A DNA stretch of 64,000 nt from Eriocheir sinensis (Eukaryota > Arthropoda > Malacostraca > Decapoda > Varunidae). Below are positions 1 through 10,560 of the stretch, in pieces. The notes beneath the pieces are model-generated. The model worked only from the letters and a program-made list of their open reading frames with translations. It was not told the origin of the DNA and searched no databases. Numbering within the stretch: position 1 is the stretch's first letter; the number at the start of each line of letters is the position of its first letter. The DNA lies in NCBI RefSeq assembly GCF_024679095.1, contig NC_066517.1:2657699-2721698 (forward strand). Direction: 5' to 3'. Both the position numbers and the translations under genes were made by a program.

Positions 1-310
1 AAACAATGCGACCGTAAACTATGCGAAAAACGTAAACGATGCGACCGTAAACTATGCGAAAAACGTAAACGATGCGACCGTAAACTATGCGAAACACGTA
101 AACAATGCGACCGTAAACGATGCGAAACACGTAAACGATGCGACCGTAAACGATGCGAAAAACGTAAACAATGCGACCGTAAACGATGCGAAACACGTAA
201 ACAATGCGACCGTAAACGATGCGAAAACCTTAAACAATGCGACCGTAAACGATGCGAAAAATGTAAACGATGCCCCGTGAACGATGCGAAACACGCGTAA
301 ACAATGCGAA
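1..310. repeat. 33-bp tandem minisatellite at the window edge
   Basis: The motif GCGACCGTAAAC recurs at 8, 41, 74, 107, 140, 173, 206 and 239, an exact 33-bp period, then decays by about 272-306. About nine copies are visible and the array probably continues left of the window. Because 33 is divisible by three, the minus strand stays open and reads an 11-residue repeat (core FTVALFTCFAS). I treat that ORF as a by-product of the period, not a gene. Confidence 0.93.
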
Positions 311-832
311 TTTATGCTATTCGTTGTTGTTGTTATTATTATTATTATTATATGTGTTCCGTGTGGATCACAGTGGTATATGTATGGCACGTATGTAAAA
401 TATAGATGGATTACCATTAATTAACGTAGGCTTATGTTACTATATTTGTATGTTGTGTTTGCCTATATATTACACGATGCCAGTGGTTAGGTTCATCATA
501 TTAAGGAACTTTTTTTTTCCCCAAGCATTTCTTCACATTATGGTCTTGCAGTAAGCAATAATGGTGGAACAGTTATGTCCCGGCAGTTAGCCAATCGGAG
601 CATATGTACAACAATTAGGATGTATAACAGTACGCTTCAAACCAAATCAGCTTTTATTTGTTATAGGCGTCCATGACAAACTGTCTAAGGGGAAGGCTGC
701 ATACAGACTCGTAACCTGAAGAAAAAGTCATAGTGCTTCAAATAAAATTCATGAATGTATAACAATATACAGGTAGCAGTAGACGCATGCACACATACGC
801 ACACCCATACATACTCGAAGAAACTTCTTACC
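311..832. other. unannotated AT-rich stretch
   Basis: Apart from a short TTA run near 337-351, nothing recognisable is present. It lies downstream of the Tc1-like transposase C-terminus and might hold that element's 3' end, but I could not pick out a terminal inverted repeat. Confidence 0.4.
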
Positions 833-1349
833 TCAATATCCCGTCCATCCACCACCCTTGTCAATGACAGCTTGAAGTCGTCGTCTCATGTTTCCCCTGT
901 GGCGTCTAACAAGGTCTGGCTTACCCCGGAATACCTCCCAAACCTCACGAGCGTGAGGCTACAGTTCCGGAGATGTGCGCTCTTGATGAGGCTCTCACGT
1001 GTTTACCATCGAACCCCAGATATTTTTAAAAGGGTTGCAATCTGGCTCCTTACTAGGACATGGCAGGAGTTGGAACTGAGGGTGGTCCTGGGAGCACTTC
1101 TGCAAAATACGAGCCCGATGAGCAGGGCAGCGGTCATGAACGAAGTATACTGGACCAGGAGGGAAGAGGTGGTTCCTGGCGGTAAAGGAAGGCATAAATA
1201 AATTATTTGATATGTCAGCATAGTTGACAGCACTGGACCTCCCCTGAAGGTGCTGCACGTCACCCATTCCGTGACAACTTATACACCCCCACACGTTCAC
1301 GGTCACGTGTCCACTCCTGGCCACGTGGAAGACATTCTGCTGATCGTAG
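833..1349 (-). pseudogene. Tc1/mariner-like transposase, exon 3 (C-terminal catalytic part)
   Basis: This is the C-terminal half of a Tc1-like DDE transposase, the enzyme that cuts and pastes its own element at TA sites. Family landmarks appear in order: VNVWGCIS, the second catalytic Asp in VHDRCPAH, then EPDCNPFKNIW where the family has S-P-D-L-N-P-I-E-N, and the family C-terminus LQAVIDKGGGWTGY ending at the TGA at 833-835. The third catalytic acid is replaced by Lys (FKN instead of IEN), and 35 residues separate it from the second Asp. Two in-frame stops follow, TGA at 995-997 and TAG at 959-961; both look like single-base decay of CGA and CAG codons. The exon begins just after a TTTCTTTCAACAG acceptor and joins exon 2 in phase to read NNTR-YDQQN. 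The enzyme is dead. Confidence 0.85.
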
Positions 1350-2243
1350 CTGTTGAAAGAAACCATAATTAGATGCACTGCTTTTATTTAAGGAATAAAG
1401 TGCGCATTGTGTATCCGTTACATACCAGTTATTCAGTCAATTACCAACCATCAACCTTACATTTCAGCCCGGAATCGTGCCAAATCTATCCTCCGACTTA
1501 CCAAACCATCTTTCATCAATAGAAAATGTCAAAACCTTGCTTTTTCTAATTCTTCCTGTGACTTTTGGCACCTAACCAAAAATATCTCCACCAATTTCAC
1601 TTCTTCCTCTTTCCCTCCTCTCCTTAACCCTGACGGGAGCACTGCCGTCTCATTTATCTCTAAGGCTGAACTCTTTGCTCAAACTTTCTGTAAAAACTCC
1701 ACCCTGGACGATTCTGGGCATATTTCTCCTACTCATCCCTCTTCTGACTCCTTTATGCCTGTTATTAAGATTTTTCATAATGTTTTCTATGCCCTCTCTG
1801 GCCTCAACTCTCAGAAGGCTTATGGATCTGATGGAGTGCCTCCTATTGTCCTTAAAAACTGTGCTTCCGTGCTGACACCCTGCCTGGTCAAACTCTTTCG
1901 TCTCTGCCTATCAACATCTACCTTTCCTTCCTGCTGGAAGTATGCCTTTGTACAGCCTGTGCCTAAGAAGGGTGACCGTTCCAATCCCTCAAACTACCGC
2001 CCTATAGCTTTACTTTCCTGTCTATCTAAAGCTTTTGAATCAATCCTTAACCGGAAGTTTCAAAAGCACCTCTCCAATTCTAACCTTCTATCTGATCGCC
2101 AGTATGGGTTCCGCAAGGGGCGTTCTACTGGCGATCTTCTTGCTCTCTTAACTGACTCTTGGTCATCCTCTCTTAGCCGTTTCGGTGAAACTTTCTCATT
2201 TGCGCTAGACATATCGAAAGCCTTCGATAGAGTCTGGCACAAG

Positions 2244-3393
2244 CATAGCTGGGCACGATAACAGAAAACCTTATTATGGATATAATGGAAAACCTTATCG
2301 GTGATAACCGATATTCGTTAACTGGAGACACAAATATAGGCGATAACCGATAACCGATACCCGATATAAATCCACAATTCCGATAGTAGCTAGCGATAAG
2401 TCCGATAGGCGAGAACGATACTATATTGATATTTCAAATAAAAAACAAAGATGAGTTCAAATTTTCATTATCTGTATTTCAGAAAACTTACAAAACCTGA
2501 AAACCACACATTGACACGTACCTATGGACGGTAATACTAGAAACGCCTGAACCGGTGTTGTTATTTGGCGTCCCCACCGTCAACGCTTTTGCTTACAAAC
2601 ACTGGTCTCTCGTGAACTGCGCATGCTGAGACCAGCAAGCGTAGACCTGTACAGTCTCACAAAGATTTTTAACCGTAATTAAGAGTTGCTGGAAGGTTGA
2701 ATCAGACATACAGTACCACTACCACCATCCCCGATGTTTCTAGAACGACACTCTGTACGAGTTGTATTTATATGTACAGAGTGTCGTTCTAGAAACAGCG
2801 AGTATGGTGGTACTGTTTGTCTGATTCAGCCTTCCAGCAACTCTTGATGTGTTAAAAAGCTTTGTGAGACTGTACAGGGCTACGCTTACTGGTCTGAACA
2901 TGCGCAGTTCATGAGAGACCAGTGTTTATAAAAAAAAGCGCTTTTGACGATGGGACACCAAATAACACAACACCGGGTGCCTTCAATACCATGGCATGCT
3001 CACAAACGAATATGGAATATGAAATTTGAGGCAGTGAATATTCATTTTTTGGGCAAAGTTAAATGATTTTTATTTTTGACATATTGATTATTGAGTCTAA
3101 CGTAAAAAAATAACCTAGTGTTTTAATGTTGATGATCTAAGTAAGAAATCTCTTCACCGAAGATATTTCATTCCCCGAAGTTTTTTCATACAACACCGGG
3201 GGCCCGGGCCACGTGTAGGGAGGAGACAGTTTTTTTTTCTGAGAGGCGGAAAAAAGTAGCGATTATCGCTAGTTTGGTTTGAAAAGTAACGAAGGTACCG
3301 ATATATATTTAAATAAGTAGCGGATGGCCGATAACCCGATTTTGTTATCAGCGATAAAGTATCGCGATAACATCGCGATAACGCCCAGCTATG
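2244..3393. mobile_element. non-autonomous hAT-like DNA transposon (1150 bp) inside LINE-J
   Basis: The element begins CATAGCTGGGC at 2244 and ends with its exact reverse complement at 3383-3393. It is flanked by a perfect 8-bp duplication GGCACAAG (2236-2243 and 3394-3401). The uninterrupted sequence is seen in LINE-J copy 2 near 46964, which has GGCACAAG once. An 8-bp duplication with short inverted ends fits the hAT superfamily. Degenerate CGATAACCGATA-type repeats lie near both ends. No transposase ORF is present, so it needs an outside source. Its precise family is unknown to me. Confidence 0.88.
2546..2982. repeat. long inverted repeat (palindrome) nested in the hAT-like element
   Basis: Two arms of about 210 bp, centred near 2765, are imperfect reverse complements over their whole length. 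Examples are AACACTGGTCTCTCGTGAAC at about 2597 against GTTCATGAGAGACCAGTGTT at about 2910, and CTAGAACGACACTCTGT against ACAGAGTGTCGTTCTAG at the tip. The transcript would fold into one long hairpin. It may be a separate foldback or MITE insertion or an intrinsic part of the host element. Confidence 0.88.
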
Positions 3394-4575
3394 GGCACAA
3401 GTCTTTGCTTTCTAAACTGCCCTCTTTCGGACTCTATCCCTTTCTCTGTTCCTTTATTTCCAGTTTCCTTTCCGGCCGTTCTATCTCTGCGGTGGTAGAC
3501 GGTCACTGTTCTTCCCCTAAACCTATCAACAGTGGCGTTCCACAGGGCTCTGTCCTATCACCCACTCTCTTCCTGTTATTCATCAATGATTTTCTTTCCA
3601 TAACAAACTGTCCTGTCCACTCATACGCCGACGACTCCACTCTGCATTATTCAACTTCTTTCAAAAGCAGGCCATCCCAACAGGAAGTACACGACTCCAG
3701 ACTGGAAGCTGCAGAACGCTTTACCTCAGACCTTGCTATCATTTCCGACTGGGGTAGAAGGAACCTTGTGTCCTTCAGTGGCTCAAAAACTCAATTTCTC
3801 CACCTATCAACTCGACACAAGCTTCCAAACACCTATCCCCTATTCTTTGACAACACTCAGCTGTCACCTTCTTCAGCACTAAACATCCTCGGTCTATCCT
3901 TAACTCAAAATCTTAACTGGAAACTTCATATCTCCTCTCTCGCTAAATCAGCTTCCTCGAGGTTGAGCGTTCTGTATCGTCTCCGCCAGTTCTTCTCCCC
4001 CGCACAGTTGCTATCCATATACTGGGGCCTTGTCCGCCCTCGTATAGAGTATGCATCTCACATGTGGGGGGGCTCCACTCACACAGCTCTTCTGGACAGA
4101 GTGGAGTCTAAGGACGAAGCTCTCCTCCTCCTACTGATAGCCTTCTACCTCTTAAATTCCGTCTCGATGCTGCCTCTCTTTCTGTCTTCTATCGCTATTT
4201 TCACGCTGACTGCTCTTCTGAACTTGCTAACTGCATGCCTCCCCCCATCCCGCGGCCCTGCTGCACACGACTTTCTACTCATGCTCATCCCCACACTGTC
4301 CAAACCCCTTATGCAAGAGTTAACCAGCACCTTCACTCTTTCATCCCTCACGCTGGTAAACTCTGAAACAATCTTCCTTCATCTGTATTTTCTCCTGCCT
4401 ACGACTTGAACTCTTTCAAGAGGAGGGTATCAGGACACCTCTCCTCCCGAAATTGACCTCTCTTTCGTCCACCTCTTTTGATTCTTTTTTTTTTTTAGGA
4501 GCAGCGAGTAGCGGGCTTTTTATTTATTTATTATTGTTTCCTTCTTTTGTGCCCTTGAGCTGTCTCCTTTGTTGT

Positions 4576-4664
<89 letters not shown>
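4576..4664. repeat. LINE poly(A) tail running into (TA)n
   Basis: Eighteen A residues end LINE-J copy 1 and run into about 70 bp of TA dinucleotides, broken once by a G. This is a typical microsatellite born from a retrotransposon tail. Confidence 0.9.
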
Positions 4665-4670
<6 letters not shown>

Positions 4671-4781
4671 AGAGATTTTAATAATAGTTCTGAAAAGTCC
4701 TGTATTAGTATGATCTCACATTATTAATACAAGTGTGCACGACATTGAATGTAGAAAAACATCGTGAATTCTTATACTCAC

Positions 4782-5159
4782 CGAGTGTTGTTTCTTCTCC
4801 AGCAGTGTCGTTTGCCGTGACACGTGGACACAAACATCTTTTCATCAGTCCAGATAACGCGTTCCCATGATTCTTCCTCGCGGTTCACACACTGCTGGGC
4901 AAACTGAAGTCGCCCCTCGCGATGCTGGTCCGTCAGGAACTCCTTTGTTGCTGGTGTCCTGTGATGCACTTCCTCATTGTGCAATCGTCGTCTGACAGTC
5001 CTTGCGCTGACATTAATTTGTAAAGTGTCCCTTAAAGCCACAGAAGTTGACTGAGGAGCGGCCTCTGCTACGCGTAAAATTTCCCGGTCCTGATCTGCAG
5101 TCGTGCACTGTGGTGGTCGTCCGCGTGGCAGGCTGCCATATACATTAGTCTCTTCAGCC
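4782..5159 (-). pseudogene. Tc1/mariner-like transposase, exon 2 (second DNA-binding domain and first catalytic Asp)
   Basis: This exon is 378 nt (126 codons) with no internal stop. It reads GRPPQCTTADQDREILRVA, the linker and second helix-turn-helix typical of Tc1-like transposases, then VSARTVRRRLHNEEVHHR. The first catalytic aspartate follows in VIWTDEKMF, and the exon ends CWRRNNTR. It starts after a TTATTTTTCTGGCAG acceptor and ends at a GTGAGT donor, both in phase 2, so the frame is kept. Exon 1 lies upstream on the same strand and exon 3 is 3.4 kb downstream. This exon alone looks undamaged. Confidence 0.83.
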
Positions 5160-5288
5160 CTGCCAGAAAAATAAGTAATTGGAGAGTTGTTCCGCATGTG
5201 TTATGAATTTTATGGTTTATCATATCTTAAGTCTAACCTTCTTTCTGACGAATATGTAAAAATGAACAAAATTATCAACACCCACCAC
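5160..5288 (-). other. predicted intron 1 of the Tc1-like transposase
   Basis: The interval runs from an AG|GTGGTGGGTG donor to a CTTATTTTTCTGGCAG acceptor, 129 bp. Reading straight through gives non-transposase sequence and a stop. Removing it joins TVIR to AEETNVYGSLPRGRPP. A donor 3 bp further on (intron 5160-5285) keeps the same frame and adds one Trp. Confidence 0.6.
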
Positions 5289-5395
5289 CTGATGACGGTT
5301 CCTGTAGAAATTCCCAGGTTATTCGCTATGACCCAGATGGACTGCCAGCTTTCCCGCATACCAATAATGCGGCCTCTAAAAACGATTTTCGTGTC
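5289..5395 (-). pseudogene. Tc1/mariner-like transposase, exon 1 (first helix-turn-helix)
   Basis: FRGRIIGMRES followed by ANNLGISTGTVIR is the N-terminal helix-turn-helix of Tc1-like transposases (family pattern: FRG-I-G, then IA-LG-S--TV-RW). The ORF stays open upstream to about 5545, but that part shows no family resemblance and I could not fix the start codon. The left limit given is approximate. Confidence 0.7.
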
Positions 5396-5604
5396 TCTTG
5401 CTGCTCGTAAATCTTGCCTCCCCTGCCTCCATCCTTGATCGAGTACGATGGCGCACACTGCACAGCGCCAGAGGGCGGCACATAAGTCAACAGCTAGGTT
5501 GGTGTTAACTTGGGAGCACCGGATCCAGCAGATCAAGTCCGGCAAAAAGCGGAACTGGAATTAGTAAACTTGAACTCTCTATTGGTACTCTCAGTACTTG
5601 TTTA
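5396..5604. other. unassigned sequence between the transposase N-terminus and LINE-C
   Basis: Probably the 5' region of the Tc1-like element on the minus strand. No terminal inverted repeat, promoter or other feature was recognised. Confidence 0.3.
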
Positions 5605-6378
5605 TTTGTCCATGTTTATTTGTTTGATCTGTGTTGTGATGCCAGGCGTTTGAGTGTAATTGTTTGTAATGAACCTTGCCGCCTTGGTGTTGATTTGTTC
5701 TAACCTATCAATGTTTCTCTGTGTGTAAGGATCCCACACCGTGGAGCAGTATTCCAGTGTTGGTCTCAAGTGTGTCATAAGCTATGTGTTTAATGTCAGG
5801 TGTGCAGTTATGTAAATTCCTCCTCAGGAACCCCAGTGCTCTGTTGGCTGTGGCACTGATATGGTCTATGTGGGTGTTGAATTTCAAGCTAGTTGAGAGA
5901 TGGGTATCAAGGTACTTGTGTGTGTGAACTGCTACTAAATCTGAATTGTGGAGAGTGTAAGTGTGATGGATGGGGTTGTGCGCTCTGGTGAATATTTTTT
6001 GCATTTGTCTGGTCGGAAGTGCATCTGCCAGGTGCGCTCCCACCGCTGGAGGGCGTCCAAGTCGTTTTGTAGTAGTCTGCAATCGTCAGTAGTCTTTACT
6101 GCTCTAAACAGTAAAGTATCGTCGGCAAATAGTCTAGTGGAAGAGTTAGGCGTTGACAGTGGAAGATCGTCAATGTACAGGAGGAAAAGAAGGGGCCTAG
6201 AACGGTGCCTTGTGGGACACCTGAAGAAACAGGGACAGTGTCAGATGAAGATCCGTCAAGAAGAACACGTTGAGTCCTGTTAGTAAGAAATGCAGTGATC
6301 CAGTGAAGAATAGGTCCTGAAATACCGTAGTATTTCAATTTTAATGTCAGTCTTTTGTGCGGGACTTTGTCGAAGGCT
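5605..6378 (-). mobile_element. LINE-C reverse transcriptase, 3' part
   Basis: A third LINE family, distinct from LINE-J and the CR1 copies. On the minus strand it reads KAFDKVPHKR, KYYGISGPILHWITAFLTN, SGVPQGTVLGP, then after frame changes HNPIHHTYTLHNSDL, ANRALGFLRRNLHN and a C-terminal piece RLEQINTKAARFITNN near 5640-5690. The order is that of RT palm, thumb and C-terminal region. Multiple frameshifts make it non-functional. The missing N-terminal part continues at 7009-7300 beyond an inserted CR1 copy. Clade not assigned. Confidence 0.8.
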
Positions 6379-7008
6379 TTTGTTTTTTATTTATATCAAT
6401 CTATATCTATATCTTTTGTTTATTATTTATATCAATGACTTAGATACAGGAATTAGTAGTGATGTTAGTAAATTTGCAGATGATACCAAGATCGGTAGAG
6501 TAATTGAGTCGGATCAGGACGCTAGTATTCTCAAGGATGAACTAAACAGATTGTATGACTGGGCGGATAAATATCAGATGGAGTTCAATGTAGGGAAGTG
6601 CAGTATTTTGAGTGTAGGTAGGAACAACCCCTCACATAACTATTGCTTAAATGACACTCTCATAAGCAGGTCTGGGTGCGCGAGGGATTTAGGGGTCTTA
6701 GTGAGCTCTGATCTCCGTCCAAGGGCACAATGCATTCAAGCTAGAAATCGAGCTAATAGGGTACTGGGATTTATTTCAAGGAGCGTAAGCAACAGAAGCG
6801 CCGAAGTCTTCCTCAAACTATATTTAGCATTAGTTAGACCTCATCTTGACTATGCGGTTCAGTTCTGGTCACCTTACAATAGAATGGATATCAAAATGTT
6901 AGAATCGGTGCAGATACACGGGAGCTTAGGGTCAAAGGAGCTGCCTAGTACAGGCCTACCGGCCTCTTGTAGACTCCTGCGTTCTTATGTTCTTATGTTC
7001 TTAAAACA
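6379..7008 (+). mobile_element. CR1-like LINE, copy a (internally deleted), inserted in LINE-C
   Basis: The copy encodes the RT from the segment after the [11 protein letters not shown] motif (INDLDTGISSDVSKFADD) to MLESVQ, and then jumps to the 3' UTR (ATACACGGGAGCTTAGG). Relative to copy b, 367 bp are missing (copy b 12187-12553). The junction bases are AG on both sides. The 3' end is a run of the octamer TTCTTATG, the kind of short terminal repeat that marks CR1-clade LINEs. It is nearly identical to copy b over the shared part, so both are fairly young. It lies antisense inside LINE-C. Confidence 0.87.
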
Positions 7009-7300
7009 ATAGTGTCAACTTGCTTATTGTCACGTCGGTCGAGTAGCCTCGCAGTGTCGTGATTTGTAGTAATGAGTTGCGATTCACATGAACGTTTAGG
7101 TCGAAAGCCGTGTTGTGAGTCGGTAAGGATGTTGTTTGTGTCAAGGTGATTCATTATGTGTTTGTGTATTATGTGCTCGAAAATTTTACATGGAATCGAT
7201 GTCAGTGAGATGGGCGATAATTGGCTGGTTCAGTCCGGTCACCTGTCTTGAATAAAGGATTAATATTTGCCAAAAGCCAGTCAGAGGGTAATGAGGTGGA
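7009..7300 (-). mobile_element. LINE-C reverse transcriptase, N-terminal part
   Basis: The minus strand reads, with frameshifts, HIMNHLDTNNILTDSQHGF, RPKRSCESQLITTNHDTARL and DRRDNKQVDTIV, preceded by a decayed ANYRPISLTSIPCKIFEHI-type block. These are RT fingers motifs lying immediately N-terminal to the KAFDKVPHKR at 6378, so the two pieces are one element split by CR1 copy a. The DFS of the DFSKAFD motif was lost at the junction. Confidence 0.75.
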
Positions 7301-7312
7301 TATAAGGCATCA

Positions 7313-7320
7313 GTGGAAAC

Positions 7321-7351
<31 letters not shown>
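7313..7351. repeat. (TG)n microsatellite
   Basis: About 15 TG units, flanked by unremarkable sequence. Confidence 0.9.
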
Positions 7352-8547
7352 GTAGCTGGGGTTGCGGAGTGCGGACTCGTGTGGTTGTGGCGCACTCGTG
7401 TACCAGCAAGGCGTTGGTGGAGGTTTAACGTGGGCCTCGGGGCTGGGACTGCTGACTCTTGTGGGTGTGACGCTAACGTTCTCGCTGCAGCTACAGTCTT
7501 CATCTTCACCGTGAGTACCTTGTCCGCCAGCATAACAAGCAAACTAATTAAGCTTGCTCACGTAACTAGCCTATTCAAATCTAATAGCCAGAGGCAGCCG
7601 TGAAGTCAGATTGAACGGGCCCCCTCGGGGAGTCTCATGGCCACAGCGGTGCCAGATCTATTCCGGAGCACTGAGTTACATGTTATAGGCCCAACCGTCC
7701 CCTTCGCTGTGAGGTGAAGCTCGACTGTGGGTCACACGAGAGCGAGTCGAAGGTGTCATTGCGCGTGGAGGTGAGGGACGATTATGAAGTGACATGATGC
7801 CCTTGATCGCTGACACCGTCGGAGAGCATTGTCACATCATGAAATTTCTACAGATCATTGCTATTATTCTAAAAAGCGACACATTCATAAAACTATACCT
7901 ATGGCATTATCTGATGCAAACAGAATATTTACTACACAATTTCAAACCGTACAAATCTGACACGCGAGTTTAGAGTGATGTATCGTGGGTGATGCGGCAC
8001 GCTGTGGAGAGGCTCGGAGCCTTCCCCACACAGCTGCGCTCATATTTGTGTCGGACTGTAGTTGTTATACTCAGAGACCAGATTAAGCTGTCAGTATTAC
8101 AGAGACAGTATGCAGTGATCTCTATTCTCTTTTCCATCGGCTTCCGGGTGGTCTGAAGGTTAGCAGTTCATGAAGTAGGAGACGAGATTATCAGCGGTCA
8201 ATGAAACCAGTCTAAACCCTGTACCACACCTTATCTCGTAGACTGAGAAGCAATTAGAGCTTTTAAAAGTAACTAGCCCATATAGGTCATATTTCGTTCT
8301 TGCTCAAACCAGATCAGTCTGTCAGGTATAGATATCTAATGTACAATACCTTACCCGCAAGCATAACGCGCACATAGAGCTTTTAAAGTAACTAACCTAT
8401 AAAGGTCTTAAGTGGCCTGTTCTCAGCCGGGGCCTTGGTGCCTGTTACCACCATAACTTTCATTTTCTCAACTTCCCTGGGCAGAGGGGTGCGATAGTAT
8501 TGTTTTCAAGTCTTAGATCGAGTTGTCAGAGAAATAGGCACTGCGTA
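7352..8547. other. unrecognised sequence with degenerate short repeats
   Basis: No ORF resembling a known protein. A phrase of the type TAGAGCTTTTAAAAGTAACTA recurs in diverged form near 7538-7580, 8257-8290 and 8375-8405. CAGATTAAGCTGTCAGTATTA near 8090 resembles CAGATCAGTCTGTCAGGTAT near 8310. This suggests an old tandem duplication of roughly 120-220 bp. Confidence 0.35.
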
Positions 8548-9440
<893 letters not shown>

Positions 9441-10107
9441 TTGAAGGTACGTTGTTGGTGTTTTTGGGGTGAGTTTGTTTTTCTTGTTCTTGTGTGACGT
9501 TTTCTTGATTTCTTCCCTCCGTTTTCTTATTTGTTTTACTTCTCCTTCGCTTTCTTCGTTTGGTTTCTTATCTTCCCGTTCTTCCACCTTCGTTTTCTTC
9601 TTCTTCTCTTCGTATGGTCTTCCTTTTCCTCTTCCTCGTTCTCCTTTTCTAGTGATGCTTGTGGTTTTTCTTCTCTTCTTCTTGTTTTGCCTTTTCTTCG
9701 CTTCCTTCATTCGTTTTCTTATCCTGTTCTTCCACCTCTGTTTTATTCTTCTGTTCGAATGTTCTTCCTTTTCTTCGTTCTCATCCTCCTTTTCATTTCT
9801 CCTTTCCATGATTGTTTTCTTCTTTCTTTCTTTCTTCTTATTTTTCGTCTTCGTCTTCGCCTACGTCCCTGTCTTGTTCTTGCGCATATTCTTCTTGTTT
9901 TTGGTTCACCTCCTCCTCCTCCTCCTCCACCTCCTCCTCCTCCTCCTCCTCCTCCTCCTCTAACCACCTCTATGGGAAAATTAAATCCACAAATTTCCTT
10001 TCCATTACCTCCGAAGTGAATGGAGTTGCTTATTCATTTGTAAAACCTTTTGTGATGACGGCCATTTGTAGGGTGCTGGCAGGGAAATTGTTTTCAAATA
10101 CTCGCCC

Positions 10108-10138
<31 letters not shown>

Positions 10139-10560
10139 TTTCTTCCTCCTCTTTTTCTTCGTTCTATTCCTCCTCGTCCCCATCTTTCTCTTCCTCCTCT
10201 TCCTCCCCCTTGTTCGCTTCTTCCTCTTCCATCTCGTTCTCGTCTTCCTCCTCCTCCTCCTCCTCCTCCTCGTTCTTCTTGTTCTCCTCCTCCTCCTTCT
10301 CGTCTTCCTCTTTCTTCTTCTCGTCCTGCTCGTGATCGCCTTTCTCCTCATTCTCGTCTTCCTCCTCCTCCTCCTCGTCCTCCTCCTCCTCCTCCTCCTC
10401 CTCCTCCTCCTCCCTCGTTTTGCCTCCGTAACCTTTCCCTTCCTTCCCTCCATCCAATTTCTCTTCCCATTCTCCTCACTCTTTTGCTTTCCCCTTTCAT
10501 TCTCCCTTCCTCCACCTCCTCCTTTACTATCCTTCCTTATTTCTATCTCTTTCTCGTTCA
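9441..10560. repeat. pyrimidine-rich tract with (CTC)n blocks
   Basis: Over 1.1 kb the plus strand is overwhelmingly C and T, with pure CTC runs at 9907-9960 and several between 10104 and 10411. Only 9961-10100 is ordinary sequence. ORFs here are Ser/Pro/Leu or Glu/Arg homopolymer-like and differ by frame, as expected from repeats. Confidence 0.85.

Larger units (their letters stand above)
1451..4593 (+). mobile_element. Jockey-like LINE (LINE-J), copy 1, 5'-truncated and split
   Basis: This is a non-LTR retrotransposon fragment encoding the end of the endonuclease-RT linker and most of the reverse transcriptase. Visible motifs are [19 protein letters not shown], the RT block [28 protein letters not shown] and the YADD catalytic box near 3624. 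The protein matches copies 2 (46907-47851) and 3 (52089-55404). A foreign 1150-bp element at 2244-3393 interrupts the ORF exactly after GGCACAAG. A small deletion near 4110-4130 shifts the frame again. The 3' UTR (GGAGCAGCGAGTAGCGGGC near 4499) matches copy 3 and ends in poly(A) at 4576-4593. The endonuclease is missing, so the copy is dead. Jockey versus a neighbouring LINE clade is not settled from reading alone. Confidence 0.88.
1350..4781 (-). other. predicted intron 2 of the Tc1-like transposase, enlarged by nested insertions
   Basis: Read on the minus strand, the interval starts with GTGAGTATAAG directly after the ACTCG of exon 2 and ends with a pyrimidine tract and CAG before CTACGATCAG of exon 3. 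Splicing in phase 2 restores the family reading NNTRYDQQN with no residue lost. The 3432 bp contain a Jockey-like LINE that carries a hAT-like element; without these and the AT run, only about 220 bp remain, a normal small intron. Confidence 0.72.

Noticed and set aside
85..417. Minus-strand 110-codon ORF with an 11-residue repeat
   Set aside because: By-product of the 33-bp period; unit substitutions do not respect codon positions.
755..1201. Plus-strand 148-codon ORF
   Set aside because: It is the antisense shadow of the Tc1-like transposase exon 3.
9441..10560. Ser/Phe-rich or Arg/Glu-rich proteins (up to 261 codons)
   Set aside because: Purely compositional translation of pyrimidine- and CTC-rich DNA, different in every frame.
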